From Myxococcus sp. (lineage in GTDB: Bacteria; Myxococcota; Myxococcia; Myxococcales; Myxococcaceae), in the NCBI GenBank assembly GCA_014879945.1, contig JACSRE010000162.1, positions 1-64,000 of the forward strand: a DNA stretch of 64,000 bases. The letters are read 5' to 3'. Below, in pieces: positions 16,881 through 25,911 of the stretch. Numbering within the stretch: position 1 is the first letter of the stretch; every line of letters starts with the position of its first letter. The notes under the pieces are model-generated. The model was not told the DNA's origin. It did no database searches and was given only the letters and a program-made list of their open reading frames with translations. The translations under genes were made by a program, and so were the position numbers.

Positions 16881-18062
16881 ATGCGCGCGCACTCCGTCGT
16901 GTGGTTGATGACCCTGCTGGGCGCGGCGAGCGCGCGGGCGGCGGCAGGTGAGCCGCCAGACGGTGGAGCGGTCGACGGCCCCACCGTGAAGGCCACCGCC
17001 TCGCTCACCGACGGCCTGAAGGTCGAGTCGTCGGACGGAAACTACGGCGTGCAGGCCGGCGCGCTGATGTGGGCGCGTGCGTCGCTCGGGGTCAGCCGCT
17101 CGGCGACCGGCGCCAACGAGGCGCTCTTCACCGACGAGTTCGCGGTGCCGCTGGTGCGCCCGTACCTCAAGGCCCACCTGCTGCGCCCGTGGTTCAGCGT
17201 CTTCCTTCAGCCCGAGATCGCCGGGCCCTCGCCGAAGCTGCTCGACTTCGAGGTCGACGTGCACCCCCTCGACGAGCTCGGCGTGAAGGTGGGGCAGTTC
17301 ATCACGCCCTTCGGCCGGAGCTTCATGTCGCCCGTGCCGAAGCTGCAGCTCCAGGGCTTCGCGCTGGCCAGCGAGGTGTTCCGCGCCAACCGAGACACCG
17401 GCGTGATGGTGTACGGCGCCGCGCTCGGCGGGCGGCTCGAGTACTTCGCGGGGGGCTTCAACGGCAACGGCATCGGCCAGCCGGGCAACGACGACAGCTC
17501 GCTGCTCTGGGTGGGGCGCCTCGCGGGCACCCTCTTCGGAAGGCCGCCCTCGACGAAGGGCCACGTGAAGTACGACGAGACCGTGGCGCTCGCGAATGAC
17601 TGCCCACCGACGCTGATGCTGGGCGTCAACGGGTACACCAACCGCACGACGCCTGCGGTGACGTCGGCGGCGCCGGTGCCCGCCAGCTCGACCGTCGACA
17701 CCGCCGGCGCCGACCTGGCCTTCGCGTGGCGACGGGTGTTCGCCCAGGCCGAGGGCTTCTTGCAGCGCACCACCCCCGACGGCGGCACCCTGCGCTCGCG
17801 CTGGGGCTGGGACGCGCAGGTCGGCGTCTTCGTGCTCCCCGGCCGGCTCGAGGTCGCCGCGCGCGCCTCGATGGTGCGCTTCGCCGTCGATGACCCGTCG
17901 AGCTGGTTGACCCAGGCCGACGCCCAGCTCGCGTGGTACCTCGCCGGCAACCACGTCAAGGCGCTGCTGCGCTACACCTTCACCGACGCGGGCTCGGCGC
18001 AGCGCGGCTTCTCGACGGGCCTGACGCACGGGGCGGTCGCGCAGCTGCAGCTGTGGCTGTAG
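16881..18062 (+). CDS. OprO/OprP-type phosphate-selective porin
   Basis: 393 residues with a signal peptide (hydrophobic core VVWLMTLLGAASARA). The mature protein is made of amphipathic beta strands and ends LQLQLWL-like with a terminal aromatic/hydrophobic strand. The blocks GVKVGQFITPFGRSFMSPV and LEYFAGGFNGNGIGQPG match the porin O/P family (K-x-G-x-F-K-x-P-F-G style and FNG-G). Such trimeric outer-membrane channels take up anions. Whether it selects phosphate or another solute cannot be decided. Two tandem hairpins follow the stop. Confidence 0.8.
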   Translation: MRAHSVVWLMTLLGAASARAAAGEPPDGGAVDGPTVKATASLTDGLKVESSDGNYGVQAGALMWARASLGVSRSATGANEALFTDEFAVPLVRPYLKAHLLRPWFSVFLQPEIAGPSPKLLDFEVDVHPLDELGVKVGQFITPFGRSFMSPVPKLQLQGFALASEVFRANRDTGVMVYGAALGGRLEYFAGGFNGNGIGQPGNDDSSLLWVGRLAGTLFGRPPSTKGHVKYDETVALANDCPPTLMLGVNGYTNRTTPAVTSAAPVPASSTVDTAGADLAFAWRRVFAQAEGFLQRTTPDGGTLRSRWGWDAQVGVFVLPGRLEVAARASMVRFAVDDPSSWLTQADAQLAWYLAGNHVKALLRYTFTDAGSAQRGFSTGLTHGAVAQLQLWL

Positions 18063-18092
18063 GGCGCCGAGCGCCCCCTTGGGCCACCAAGG
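18062..18092 (+). terminator. two tandem hairpins after the porin gene
   Basis: GGGCGC-cga-GCGCCC (18062-18076) is followed directly by CCTTGG-gcca-CCAAGG (18077-18092). Both stems are perfect 6-mers. There is no long T run, so it may be a weak or factor-assisted terminator. The upstream copy of the 40-bp direct repeat begins at 18091. Confidence 0.42.
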
Positions 18093-18130
18093 GCTTTGCG
18101 TCACGAGGCGCCCTCGGGCACCCTGCCCGC
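18091..18130 (+). repeat. 40-bp direct repeat, copy 1
   Basis: The 40 bases beginning GGGCTTTGCGTCACGAGG are identical to 19060-19099. Copy 2 ends one base before the lptB start codon. Beyond the perfect part, weak similarity continues (ATGCGCCTTCGACGAC here, GTGTCTTCCGACGAC at lptB), as if the very 5' end of lptB had been copied. The GT2 gene sits between the two copies. Confidence 0.95.
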
Positions 18131-18196
18131 GATGCGCCTTCGACGACGACGTCACCGACCAGCGCGCAAGCTGGCCCTGCCCGAGCGTGGGCCCGC

Positions 18197-19045
18197 GTGA
18201 GCGTCGGCGGCTTCATTCTCTCGAGGAACAGCCCGCGCATCGACCGCGCGGTGCGCAGCCTGGCAGCATGTTGTGACCAGGTGCTCGTCGTCGACACCGG
18301 CTCGACGGACGACACCGTCGAGCGCGCGGCGGCGAGCGGGGCCGAGGTGAAGACAGTGCCCTGGCTGGGCTTCGGCAACGCGCGACGACAGGCCGTCTCG
18401 GCGCTCGGCGAACGCGGGCACGACTACGCGCTCTTCATCGACTCTGACGAGTTCATCACCGACGACGACAGCGCGAAGCTTCGGGCCTTCTTCCGCTCGG
18501 GCCTTTGGTCCGCCGGCCATCGGCTGCGGTTGAACGAGTGGGTGACGACGCCACGGCGAAGGTTCCTCTTCCGAACGGGCTACCGGACGCGCCTCTTCCG
18601 CGTAGACGCGGCCCGCTACGAAGACTGGATGCTCATTCACGAGCGCCCCAGGGTCGAAGGGGCCCGGCCCGTCTCCATCGCCATCGAGCACGACTACCTG
18701 ACCGAGAACGCCTCGCGCTCGGTGAAGGCGCGCCGCTACGCCCTGCTGTGGGCGATCGTGCATCGCCAGCGCAGCGCCAAGCCCGAGGCGGTTCAGCTCG
18801 TCAGCCACCTCGTCAGGAACCTCCTCGTCAAGGGAGCGCTGTGGCGCGGCGGGCCTGACGCAGTCGTTCCAGCGCTCGTCGAAGCCCGGTACCACGCCGA
18901 GAAGCAGCGGGCGCTCCGACAGGTGCAGGCTGGGCTCCACGACGAGAAGGTGCGCGCGTTCGAGGCAGGAAACTGGGCCGAGGTGATCGCGGCCGTGGAG
19001 CAGTCGCTCGAGCCGGGCGCTCCAGCGGCGGCCCTCACCCGGTAG
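18197..19045 (+). CDS. family 2 glycosyltransferase (LPS-core type, WaaE/KdtX-like)
   Basis: 282 residues, no signal peptide. GT-A landmarks are GGFILSRNSPRIDRAVRSL at the N-terminus, VLVVDTGSTDDTVE near 34, and the DxD-like IDSDEF near 82. The later LFRVDAARYEDWMLIHERP block is typical of small LPS-core GT2 enzymes. It presumably adds a sugar to the core oligosaccharide on the cytoplasmic face before export. The GTG start overlaps the stop of a 22-codon Arg-rich ORF (18132-18200), which I do not regard as a proven gene. The whole gene lies between two 40-bp direct repeats, which suggests insertion next to lptB. Confidence 0.82.
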   Translation: MSVGGFILSRNSPRIDRAVRSLAACCDQVLVVDTGSTDDTVERAAASGAEVKTVPWLGFGNARRQAVSALGERGHDYALFIDSDEFITDDDSAKLRAFFRSGLWSAGHRLRLNEWVTTPRRRFLFRTGYRTRLFRVDAARYEDWMLIHERPRVEGARPVSIAIEHDYLTENASRSVKARRYALLWAIVHRQRSAKPEAVQLVSHLVRNLLVKGALWRGGPDAVVPALVEARYHAEKQRALRQVQAGLHDEKVRAFEAGNWAEVIAAVEQSLEPGAPAAALTR

Positions 19046-19059
19046 AGGCGAGGCAACTC

Positions 19060-19099
19060 GGGCTTTGCGTCACGAGGCGCCCTCGGGCACCCTGCCCGC
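19060..19099 (+). repeat. 40-bp direct repeat, copy 2 (abuts lptB start)
   Basis: Perfect copy of 18091-18130, 969 bp downstream. It lies between the GT2 stop (19045) and the lptB GTG (19101). Because it contains a TTG in the lptB frame, it could be read as an N-terminal extension of LptB, but the family start favours 19101. Confidence 0.95.
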
Positions 19100-19100
19100 C

Positions 19101-19838
19101 GTGTCTTCCGACGACTGCCTCCTCGCCACCGGCCTGATGAAGACCTACGCCAAGCGGCGGGTCGTCAACGGCGTCACGCTGTCGGTGAAGCCGGGCGAGG
19201 TGGTCGGGCTCCTCGGCCCCAACGGCGCGGGCAAGACGACCTCGTTCAACATGGTGGTGGGCCTGGTGCAGCCCGACGCGGGAGAGGTGACGCTCGCCGG
19301 GAAGCGCCTGACCGGCCTGCCGATGCACCAGCGCGCGCGCTCGGGCCTGGGCTACCTGCCGCAAGAGGCGTCGATCTTCCGCAAGCTGACCGTGCGCCAG
19401 AACATGCTGGCGGTGCTCGAGCTGCAAGGCGGCACCACCAGGGCTGAGCGTGAGGAGCGCGCCGCGCAGATCATCGGGGAGTTCGGGCTCACCCACGTGG
19501 TCGAGAGCCTGGGCGAGACGCTCTCAGGCGGAGAGCGCCGCCGCGCCGAGATCGCCCGCAGCCTGCTCCCCAAACCGCGCTTCATTCTCTTCGATGAGCC
19601 CTTCGCCGGCGTCGACCCCATCAACGTCGGCGAGCTCCAGAAAGAGATCGCCCGCCTGCGCACCAGGGGCCTGGGGGTGCTGATTACCGATCACAACGTG
19701 CGCGACACCCTGCAGATTTGTGATCGGGCGTACATCATCGCCATGGGGCAGATCCTCGAAGAGGGCTCCCCCACCGCCATCGCCCAGTCGCCCCGCGCGC
19801 GGTCGGTGTACCTGGGCGAGAACTTCACCCTCGGCTGA
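19101..19838 (+). CDS. lptB: LPS export ABC transporter ATP-binding protein
   Basis: 245 residues, close to the family length. Walker A is GPNGAGKTT, the Q-loop is in GYLPQEASIFRKLTV, the signature is LSGGERRR, and Walker B reads FILFDEPFAGVDPI with the characteristic LptB extension, then the H-loop in ITDHNVRDTL. LptB powers extraction of LPS from the inner membrane with LptF and LptG. The start at GTG 19101 gives the standard N-terminus. The usual neighbours follow (rpoN, hpf, ptsN), but lptC/lptA are about 11 kb upstream. lptF and lptG are not in the window. Confidence 0.93.
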   Translation: MSSDDCLLATGLMKTYAKRRVVNGVTLSVKPGEVVGLLGPNGAGKTTSFNMVVGLVQPDAGEVTLAGKRLTGLPMHQRARSGLGYLPQEASIFRKLTVRQNMLAVLELQGGTTRAEREERAAQIIGEFGLTHVVESLGETLSGGERRRAEIARSLLPKPRFILFDEPFAGVDPINVGELQKEIARLRTRGLGVLITDHNVRDTLQICDRAYIIAMGQILEEGSPTAIAQSPRARSVYLGENFTLG

Positions 19839-19873
19839 TTCCCGCCGAGCACGTCAGCACGCCGAATGCCAGC

Positions 19874-19896
19874 GTCAGGAACCTGACCAATTCCTG
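19874..19896 (+). promoter_or_regulatory. overlapping inverted repeats upstream of rpoN
   Basis: GTCAGG-AA-CCTGAC (19874-19887) is a perfect dyad. CAGGAA (19876-19881) also pairs with TTCCTG (19891-19896). They lie in the 149-bp gap between lptB and rpoN, about 95-115 bp before the rpoN ATG, and could be an operator or a weak hairpin. No clear -35/-10 pair was found in this gap. Confidence 0.3.
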
Positions 19897-19987
19897 AATA
19901 ACGGCGCCCATCTCGATTGATCGGGTTGTGTCTGCTCGACCATTCCCTTACCCTTGGCACGGCTTTTGACCGAAGGGGACCGACGAC

Positions 19988-21499
<1,512 letters not shown>

Positions 21500-21540
21500 G
21501 AGAAATTGCGGAGCGCCTCGCTTCGTGGGGGAGTCACCTC

Positions 21541-21921
21541 ATGTCTACGCCTGACGTGTTGATCGTCGACGACGATCGCCTGCTGCGCACCATGCTGAAA
21601 GACGCGCTCGACGACGTGCCCTGTCACGTGCGCGAGGCCGACTCGGGAGACGCCGCGCTCGCCGCCGTGGCCGAGAAGGCGCCCCAGGTGATCCTCCTCG
21701 ACCTGATCATGCCCGGGAAGAGCGGGCTCGATCTGCTCAAGACCTTCGCCGCCCACCGGCCGCCGATGCGCATCGTCGTCATCTCGAGCCTCGACACCGA
21801 GTCGCTGGTGCAGCAGGCGCTCAAGGACGGCGCCCACGGCTTCCTGGCCAAGCCCTTCCACCCGCTCGACGTGCAGAGCGTGGTGCGCGCGGCCCTCGAG
21901 GCCGCCGAGGGCGCTCCATGA
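21541..21921 (+). CDS. single-domain response regulator (receiver)
   Basis: 126 residues consisting only of a CheY-like receiver. The acidic pocket is in LIVDDDRL, the phospho-acceptor Asp is about residue 56 in ILLDLIMPGKSG, Ser/Thr is in VVISSLD, and the conserved Lys is in FLAKPF. No output domain is present, so it must act through protein contacts. Its stop overlaps the PilZ-domain gene as ATGA. No histidine kinase is nearby. Confidence 0.9.
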   Translation: MSTPDVLIVDDDRLLRTMLKDALDDVPCHVREADSGDAALAAVAEKAPQVILLDLIMPGKSGLDLLKTFAAHRPPMRIVVISSLDTESLVQQALKDGAHGFLAKPFHPLDVQSVVRAALEAAEGAP

Positions 21922-22733
21922 CGACCCAGTACTGGCTCGCCGACAGCGAGGCCCGCGTGCTGGGCCCGGTGAGCCTCGACGTGGTCCGTGATCTCGCGAT
22001 GCGCGGCAAGCTCAACGACGTGCGCGCGGTGTCGCGCGACGGCCGCCAGTTCGTGCCCCTGCGCGAGGTGCCCGAGATCCAGGCCGCCCTCGCGCCGCCC
22101 CAGGGCGACGAGGTGGCCCGCGCCCAGTACGACGCCACCCGGCAGATCCGCGAGTGGCTCGAGTCGATCAAGGACCGGCAGACCCACGAGGTGCTCCGGG
22201 TGCCCTCCACCGCCTCGAAGGAGGCCGCCCGCGCCGCCTTCTTCGCCCTGGTGCACCGCTACCTGCCCAGCCGGCTCCCCCCCGAGGCCACCCCCGAGCT
22301 CCGCCTGGCCTGCGAAGACGCCTTCCTCGTGCTGGCCGAGCGCATGGTCGAGTTCGAGAAGAAGACGCGCACGCCCCCGCCCTCGGTCGCGCCCCGCGCC
22401 CAGCCGCTGCCCAACACCACCGCCAGCGTCACCTGGCGAGGGGGCATGATTCACGTGAAGCTCACGCTCCCGCGCGGCGACGCCCGCCCCTTCACCATGG
22501 ACACCGAGGCCAGCTGGAAGGCCGACGCGCTCTTCGTCGTCTCGGCCGAGCGGGTGATGGTGGGCACCCCCGTCGAGATCACCCTCACCTTCGAGGGCCA
22601 CGTCACCCAGATTCACGCCACCGGGCGCGTCATCGGCGTCACCCCGAACGTCGGCTTCGGCGTCAAGATGCTCGACCTCGGCGAGCACCAGCGCAGCATC
22701 ATTCGCACCTGGGTCGCCCGCGCGCAGGGCTGA
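21918..22733 (+). CDS. PilZ-domain protein with N-terminal GYF-like domain
   Basis: 271 residues. The first 60 residues (YWLADSEARVLGPVSLDVVRDLAMRGKL) resemble GYF_2-type domains that bind proline-rich peptides. Residues 75-135 are helical and vaguely J-domain-like (VLRVPSTASKEAARAAFFALVHRYLP). The C-terminal 100 residues fit a PilZ-type beta domain (TFEGHVTQIHATGRVIGV, GFGVKMLDLGEHQRSII). A clear RxxxR c-di-GMP motif is not obvious, so nucleotide binding is uncertain. Its start overlaps the upstream receiver gene, so the two may signal together. Confidence 0.7.
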   Translation: MTTQYWLADSEARVLGPVSLDVVRDLAMRGKLNDVRAVSRDGRQFVPLREVPEIQAALAPPQGDEVARAQYDATRQIREWLESIKDRQTHEVLRVPSTASKEAARAAFFALVHRYLPSRLPPEATPELRLACEDAFLVLAERMVEFEKKTRTPPPSVAPRAQPLPNTTASVTWRGGMIHVKLTLPRGDARPFTMDTEASWKADALFVVSAERVMVGTPVEITLTFEGHVTQIHATGRVIGVTPNVGFGVKMLDLGEHQRSIIRTWVARAQG

Positions 22734-22779
22734 CCCGTCTCGAAGCAATTGCCTTTGCCGCCCGCGTGGCGTGGAATCA

Positions 22780-22800
22780 GCGACGAGGTCGCGGGTTTCT
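22780..22800 (+). terminator. possible weak hairpin between the PilZ gene and hpf
   Basis: GCGAC-gag-GTCGC (22780-22792) is followed by GGGTTTCTT. The stem is only 5 bp, so it may be a weak terminator or attenuator rather than a full stop. Confidence 0.25.
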
Positions 22801-22838
22801 TCGGCTCACCCTTCCCCGGACCCCAGGAGGTCAAACCC

Positions 22839-23429
22839 ATGCAGATGAACATCACCTTCCGGCACGTCGACCCGATCGAATCGCTCAAGACGTACTCGCA
22901 GGAGAAGGTGGACAAGGTGGACAAGTACCTCGACCAGGCCAGCGAGGCGCACGTCGTGCTCTCGGTCGAGAAGCACCACCACCAGGCCGACATCACCATC
23001 CACTCCGGCCCGTACATGCTGCGCGGCAAGGAGCGCAGCCAGGACATGTACGCGTCGATCGACCTGGCCATGGACAAGATCGAGCGCCAGCTCAAGCGCT
23101 ACAAGGAGCGCCTCAAGGAGAAGCACGGGCGCGACCGCGTGCACCACCGCCAGGAGCTGGTGGAGCAGATGAAGTGGCGCCACCAGGTCTTCGAGTCGGC
23201 CCACGACGAGGCCGCCGACCAGACGCCGAAGATCATCAAGAAGAACGAGTTCCTCGCCCGGCCGATGTCGATCGAAGAGGCCGTCGTGCAGATGGACCTC
23301 ATCAACAACGACTTCTACGTCTTCACCAACAGCACCTCGATGGAGATGAACGTCGTCTACCGCCGCAAGGATCACACCTTCGGGTTGATCGAAGCGTCGG
23401 CCGTCGATCGCCGCTCGCTGGTCGGCTGA
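22839..23429 (+). CDS. hpf: ribosome hibernation-promoting factor, long form
   Basis: 196 residues. The N-terminal S30AE domain (ITFRHVDPIESLKTYSQEKV, basic helix IERQLKRYKERLKEKHGRD) binds the 30S decoding site. A linker and the C-terminal dimerisation domain follow (KNEFLARPMSIEEAVVQM, NDFYVFTNSTSMEMNVVYRR). The length fits the long HPF type that forms 100S ribosomes in one protein. CAGGAGG eight bases upstream of ATG 22839 fixes the start; an earlier in-frame TTG/ATG would be non-conserved. Clustering with rpoN and ptsN is ancestral in proteobacteria. Confidence 0.95.
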   Translation: MQMNITFRHVDPIESLKTYSQEKVDKVDKYLDQASEAHVVLSVEKHHHQADITIHSGPYMLRGKERSQDMYASIDLAMDKIERQLKRYKERLKEKHGRDRVHHRQELVEQMKWRHQVFESAHDEAADQTPKIIKKNEFLARPMSIEEAVVQMDLINNDFYVFTNSTSMEMNVVYRRKDHTFGLIEASAVDRRSLVG

Positions 23430-23442
23430 CGACCGCGGCGCG

Positions 23443-25284
23443 TCAGGGTTGGCCCGGGGTGCTGGCCGGCAGCGACGCGCGCTCGGCCTGCACCGCCTCG
23501 GGCAACCGACGCCCGTTGACGTCGAGGCCGAAGCCGAACGGCATGCGCGGCATCGCCACCGGGAGCCTCCCGGTGGGCGCGAGCTCGCCCACCAGCGCCC
23601 GCACCGCCGCCTTGGCCATCGACGCCTGGTACGAATAGACGCTCAGCACCGCGGCCGCCGCCGGCAGCTGGGCGCTCAGGTACGGCGCCCCCATCAGCAC
23701 CACCACCACCGGCTTGCCCGACAGCTGCGCCAGCGTGGCCAGCTCGATCTGGTGCGAGTTCACCACGCCCACCACCACCACGTCGGCGCCGGCGGCCAGC
23801 GCCATCACCTGGCGCTTGAGGGCCAGGCGCTCCTTCGACTTCGGCCAGGCCGGCACCACCAGGGTCTGCAGCCCTGGCACCTTGAGGCCGAGCTGCGTCG
23901 AGAGCGCCGCCTCGGCCGTCACCACCGCCACCCTCCGGTGCTTCGGCAGGGGGAAGACCCGCGCGTCGGTGCGCAGCAGCGTGACGGCGGCGCTCGCGAT
24001 GCGGGTCACCACGTCGTGATCACGGCCCAGCGCCGCCAGCCGCTCCTCGCGCGGAGGCAGCGGCTCGAAGACGCCCCGCGCCTGCTTGGCGCGCAGCACC
24101 CGCGCCACCGCCTGATCGAGGCGCGCGCGCGACAGCCCCCCCGACGAGACCGCCAGCAGGAGCTCGCTGCGCACCTCGGCCACCTTCTCGGCGCGCCAGG
24201 GCACCAGCACCATGTCGGCGCCCGCGTTGATGGCCAGCACCGCCGCGTGCCCGACGCCGTAGCGCGCGTCGATGGCGTCCATCTCGAGCTCGTCGGTCAG
24301 CACCAGGCCGTCGAAGCCCAGCTCGTCGCGCAGCACGTCGCCCAGCACGTGCCGAGACAACGTCGCCGGCGTGGAGTCTCCATTCGAGAGCGTGGGCGTC
24401 GCGATGTGGGCCGTCATCATGCCGTCGAGGCCCGCTTGCATCGCCGCCACGAAGGGCCGCAGCTGGCCCCGCAGCACCGCCTCGGGCGCCGTCACCACCG
24501 GCAGCCCCTTGTGCGAGTCGGCCTCGACCGCGCCGTGCCCGGGGAAGTGCTTGGCCACGGTGACGATGCGCGCCGCCTGTTGCCCGCGGACGAACTGCCC
24601 CCCCAGCTCGCTCACCAGCCCCACGTCGTCGGAGAACGCGCGAACGCCGATGACGGGGTTGCGCGGGTTCGAGTTGACGTCGAGCACCGGCGCCAGGTTC
24701 ATGTTGAAGCCCAGCCGGCGCAGATCGTCGCCCTGCGCCCGGCCCGCCTCGTAGGCCAGGTGCGCGTCGCGGGTCGCCCCCAGCACCATGTTGCCCGGGA
24801 GCACCACGTTGCGGTCCGACAGGCGCACCACGTTGCCGCCCTCTTGATCGACCGCGATGAACGGCTGCACCGAGGGGAAGAGCGCGCGCAGGTCGTCGTT
24901 GAGCTTGGCCACCTGCTCGGCCGAGGCGATGTTGCGCTTGAAGAGGCAGACGCCGCCGACCTGGCCCTTCACCAACTCCGACACCGAGCCGTCGACGGTC
25001 AGCCCCGGGAAGCCGACCATCATCACCTGGCCGACCTTCTCTTCGAGCGACATCGCGGCCAACAGCGCGGCCTCGGGTGACGCCTTCGAAGGCGGCGCGA
25101 CGGCGGGCGGCGCCGCGGCGGGGAGCGCGTGCTGCACGGGCTTCGCGGCCGTCGCCGGCGCCCGCCTGGGCGTCTCCCAGTAGGGGCGGTCGGCCGCGGG
25201 CACGGGCGCTCGCTCGTGTGCGCACGACACCAGTACCAGGAGCCCCACCAGCGCTCGACGAGTCAGCATCGGTCGCGTCGCCAC
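23443..25284 (-). CDS. nagZ: glycoside hydrolase family 3 beta-N-acetylhexosaminidase, lipoprotein
   Basis: 613 residues. A lipoprotein signal ends in LVSC (Cys21), followed by an Ala/Pro linker. The GH3 domain carries AVDQEGG, the KHFPGHG motif followed by the DSH loop used by NagZ-type enzymes as general acid, and the nucleophile Asp in LTDELEMDAI. The C-terminal 200 residues are a second alpha/beta domain absent from minimal NagZ. The enzyme should remove GlcNAc from muropeptides or another GlcNAc glycan at the envelope. It is transcribed against hpf and interrupts the hpf-ptsN order. Confidence 0.88.
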   Translation of the reverse strand: MATRPMLTRRALVGLLVLVSCAHERAPVPAADRPYWETPRRAPATAAKPVQHALPAAAPPAVAPPSKASPEAALLAAMSLEEKVGQVMMVGFPGLTVDGSVSELVKGQVGGVCLFKRNIASAEQVAKLNDDLRALFPSVQPFIAVDQEGGNVVRLSDRNVVLPGNMVLGATRDAHLAYEAGRAQGDDLRRLGFNMNLAPVLDVNSNPRNPVIGVRAFSDDVGLVSELGGQFVRGQQAARIVTVAKHFPGHGAVEADSHKGLPVVTAPEAVLRGQLRPFVAAMQAGLDGMMTAHIATPTLSNGDSTPATLSRHVLGDVLRDELGFDGLVLTDELEMDAIDARYGVGHAAVLAINAGADMVLVPWRAEKVAEVRSELLLAVSSGGLSRARLDQAVARVLRAKQARGVFEPLPPREERLAALGRDHDVVTRIASAAVTLLRTDARVFPLPKHRRVAVVTAEAALSTQLGLKVPGLQTLVVPAWPKSKERLALKRQVMALAAGADVVVVGVVNSHQIELATLAQLSGKPVVVVLMGAPYLSAQLPAAAAVLSVYSYQASMAKAAVRALVGELAPTGRLPVAMPRMPFGFGLDVNGRRLPEAVQAERASLPASTPGQP

Positions 25285-25390
25285 GAGGCCGGCAGGCTAC
25301 ACGCGGGGGCCCACGGACGCACGAGAATGGCGCCGGTGGTGCTCGCGTGCCTTGCAGGTCACCGTGCGCCTCAGCTATCAGCCGCCAACG

Positions 25391-25852
25391 ATGCCCATCG
25401 CGGAGTTCCTCAAGGTCGAGGCTGTCACCCCGGCGATGAGCGCCACGACCAAGCCCGAGGTGCTTCACGAGCTGGCGAGGGCGCTGGCCCGCGCGTGGCC
25501 CGAGGTGAGCGTCGAGCGCTTCCTCCACGTGCTCGAGGAGCGCGAGAAGCTGGGCTCGACGGGCATGGAGAAGGGCGTGGCGATTCCGCACGGGCGCCTG
25601 GCCGAGCTGCCCACCCTCATCGCGTGCTTCGGCGTCTCGCGCGAAGGCGTGGACTTCGAGGCGCGCGACGGCCGCCCCTCTCAGTTCTTCTTCGCCCTGG
25701 TGGCCCCCGAGAACTCGGCGGGGCTGCACCTCAAGGCGCTCTCGCGCCTGTCGCGCCTGTTCCGCTCCGATGCCCTCAAAGAGAACATCTTGTCGGCGGG
25801 CGACGCGGCGACCGTGCACGCCCTGCTGCTCCAGGAAGACGCGAAAGCGTAG
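25391..25852 (+). CDS. ptsN: PTS EIIA-type nitrogen regulatory protein
   Basis: 153 residues of the EIIA-Ntr fold. The phosphorylatable His is in GVAIPHGRL (about residue 67), preceded by EEREKLGSTGMEKG. The C-terminal LKALSRLSRLFR block is typical. PtsN is phosphorylated by PtsO and regulates potassium, nitrogen and envelope functions. ATG 25391 gives the standard N-terminus; the frame extends upstream from TTG 25352 without conserved sequence. No PTS transporter genes are in the window. Confidence 0.88.
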   Translation: MPIAEFLKVEAVTPAMSATTKPEVLHELARALARAWPEVSVERFLHVLEEREKLGSTGMEKGVAIPHGRLAELPTLIACFGVSREGVDFEARDGRPSQFFFALVAPENSAGLHLKALSRLSRLFRSDALKENILSAGDAATVHALLLQEDAKA

Positions 25853-25911
25853 CCCGCGGCCACTCGTCGGATGACGGCGAGGCCCCCGGCCCCCTACACT
25901 TCGGTCGGCTC

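Noticed and set aside
15762-18155. Long open frame on the minus strand opposite the amidoligase-like and porin genes
   Set aside because: Arg/His/Gln-rich composition and no motifs; the sense-strand genes have recognisable families.
18132-18200. 22-codon ORF overlapping the GT2 start (MRLRRRRHRPARKLALPERG and two more residues)
   Set aside because: Too short and compositionally like random GC-rich sequence. It begins right after the first direct repeat and may be a remnant of a copied lptB start.
19065-19100. TTG start for LptB inside the second repeat
   Set aside because: It would add 12 non-conserved residues encoded by the repeat; GTG 19101 gives the family N-terminus.
19955-19969. Sigma-54-like site TGGCAC-N5-TTGA just upstream of rpoN
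   Set aside because: The -12 element is TTGA rather than TTGC, and the predicted start of transcription would leave only about 8 nt and lose the ribosome-binding site before ATG 19988.
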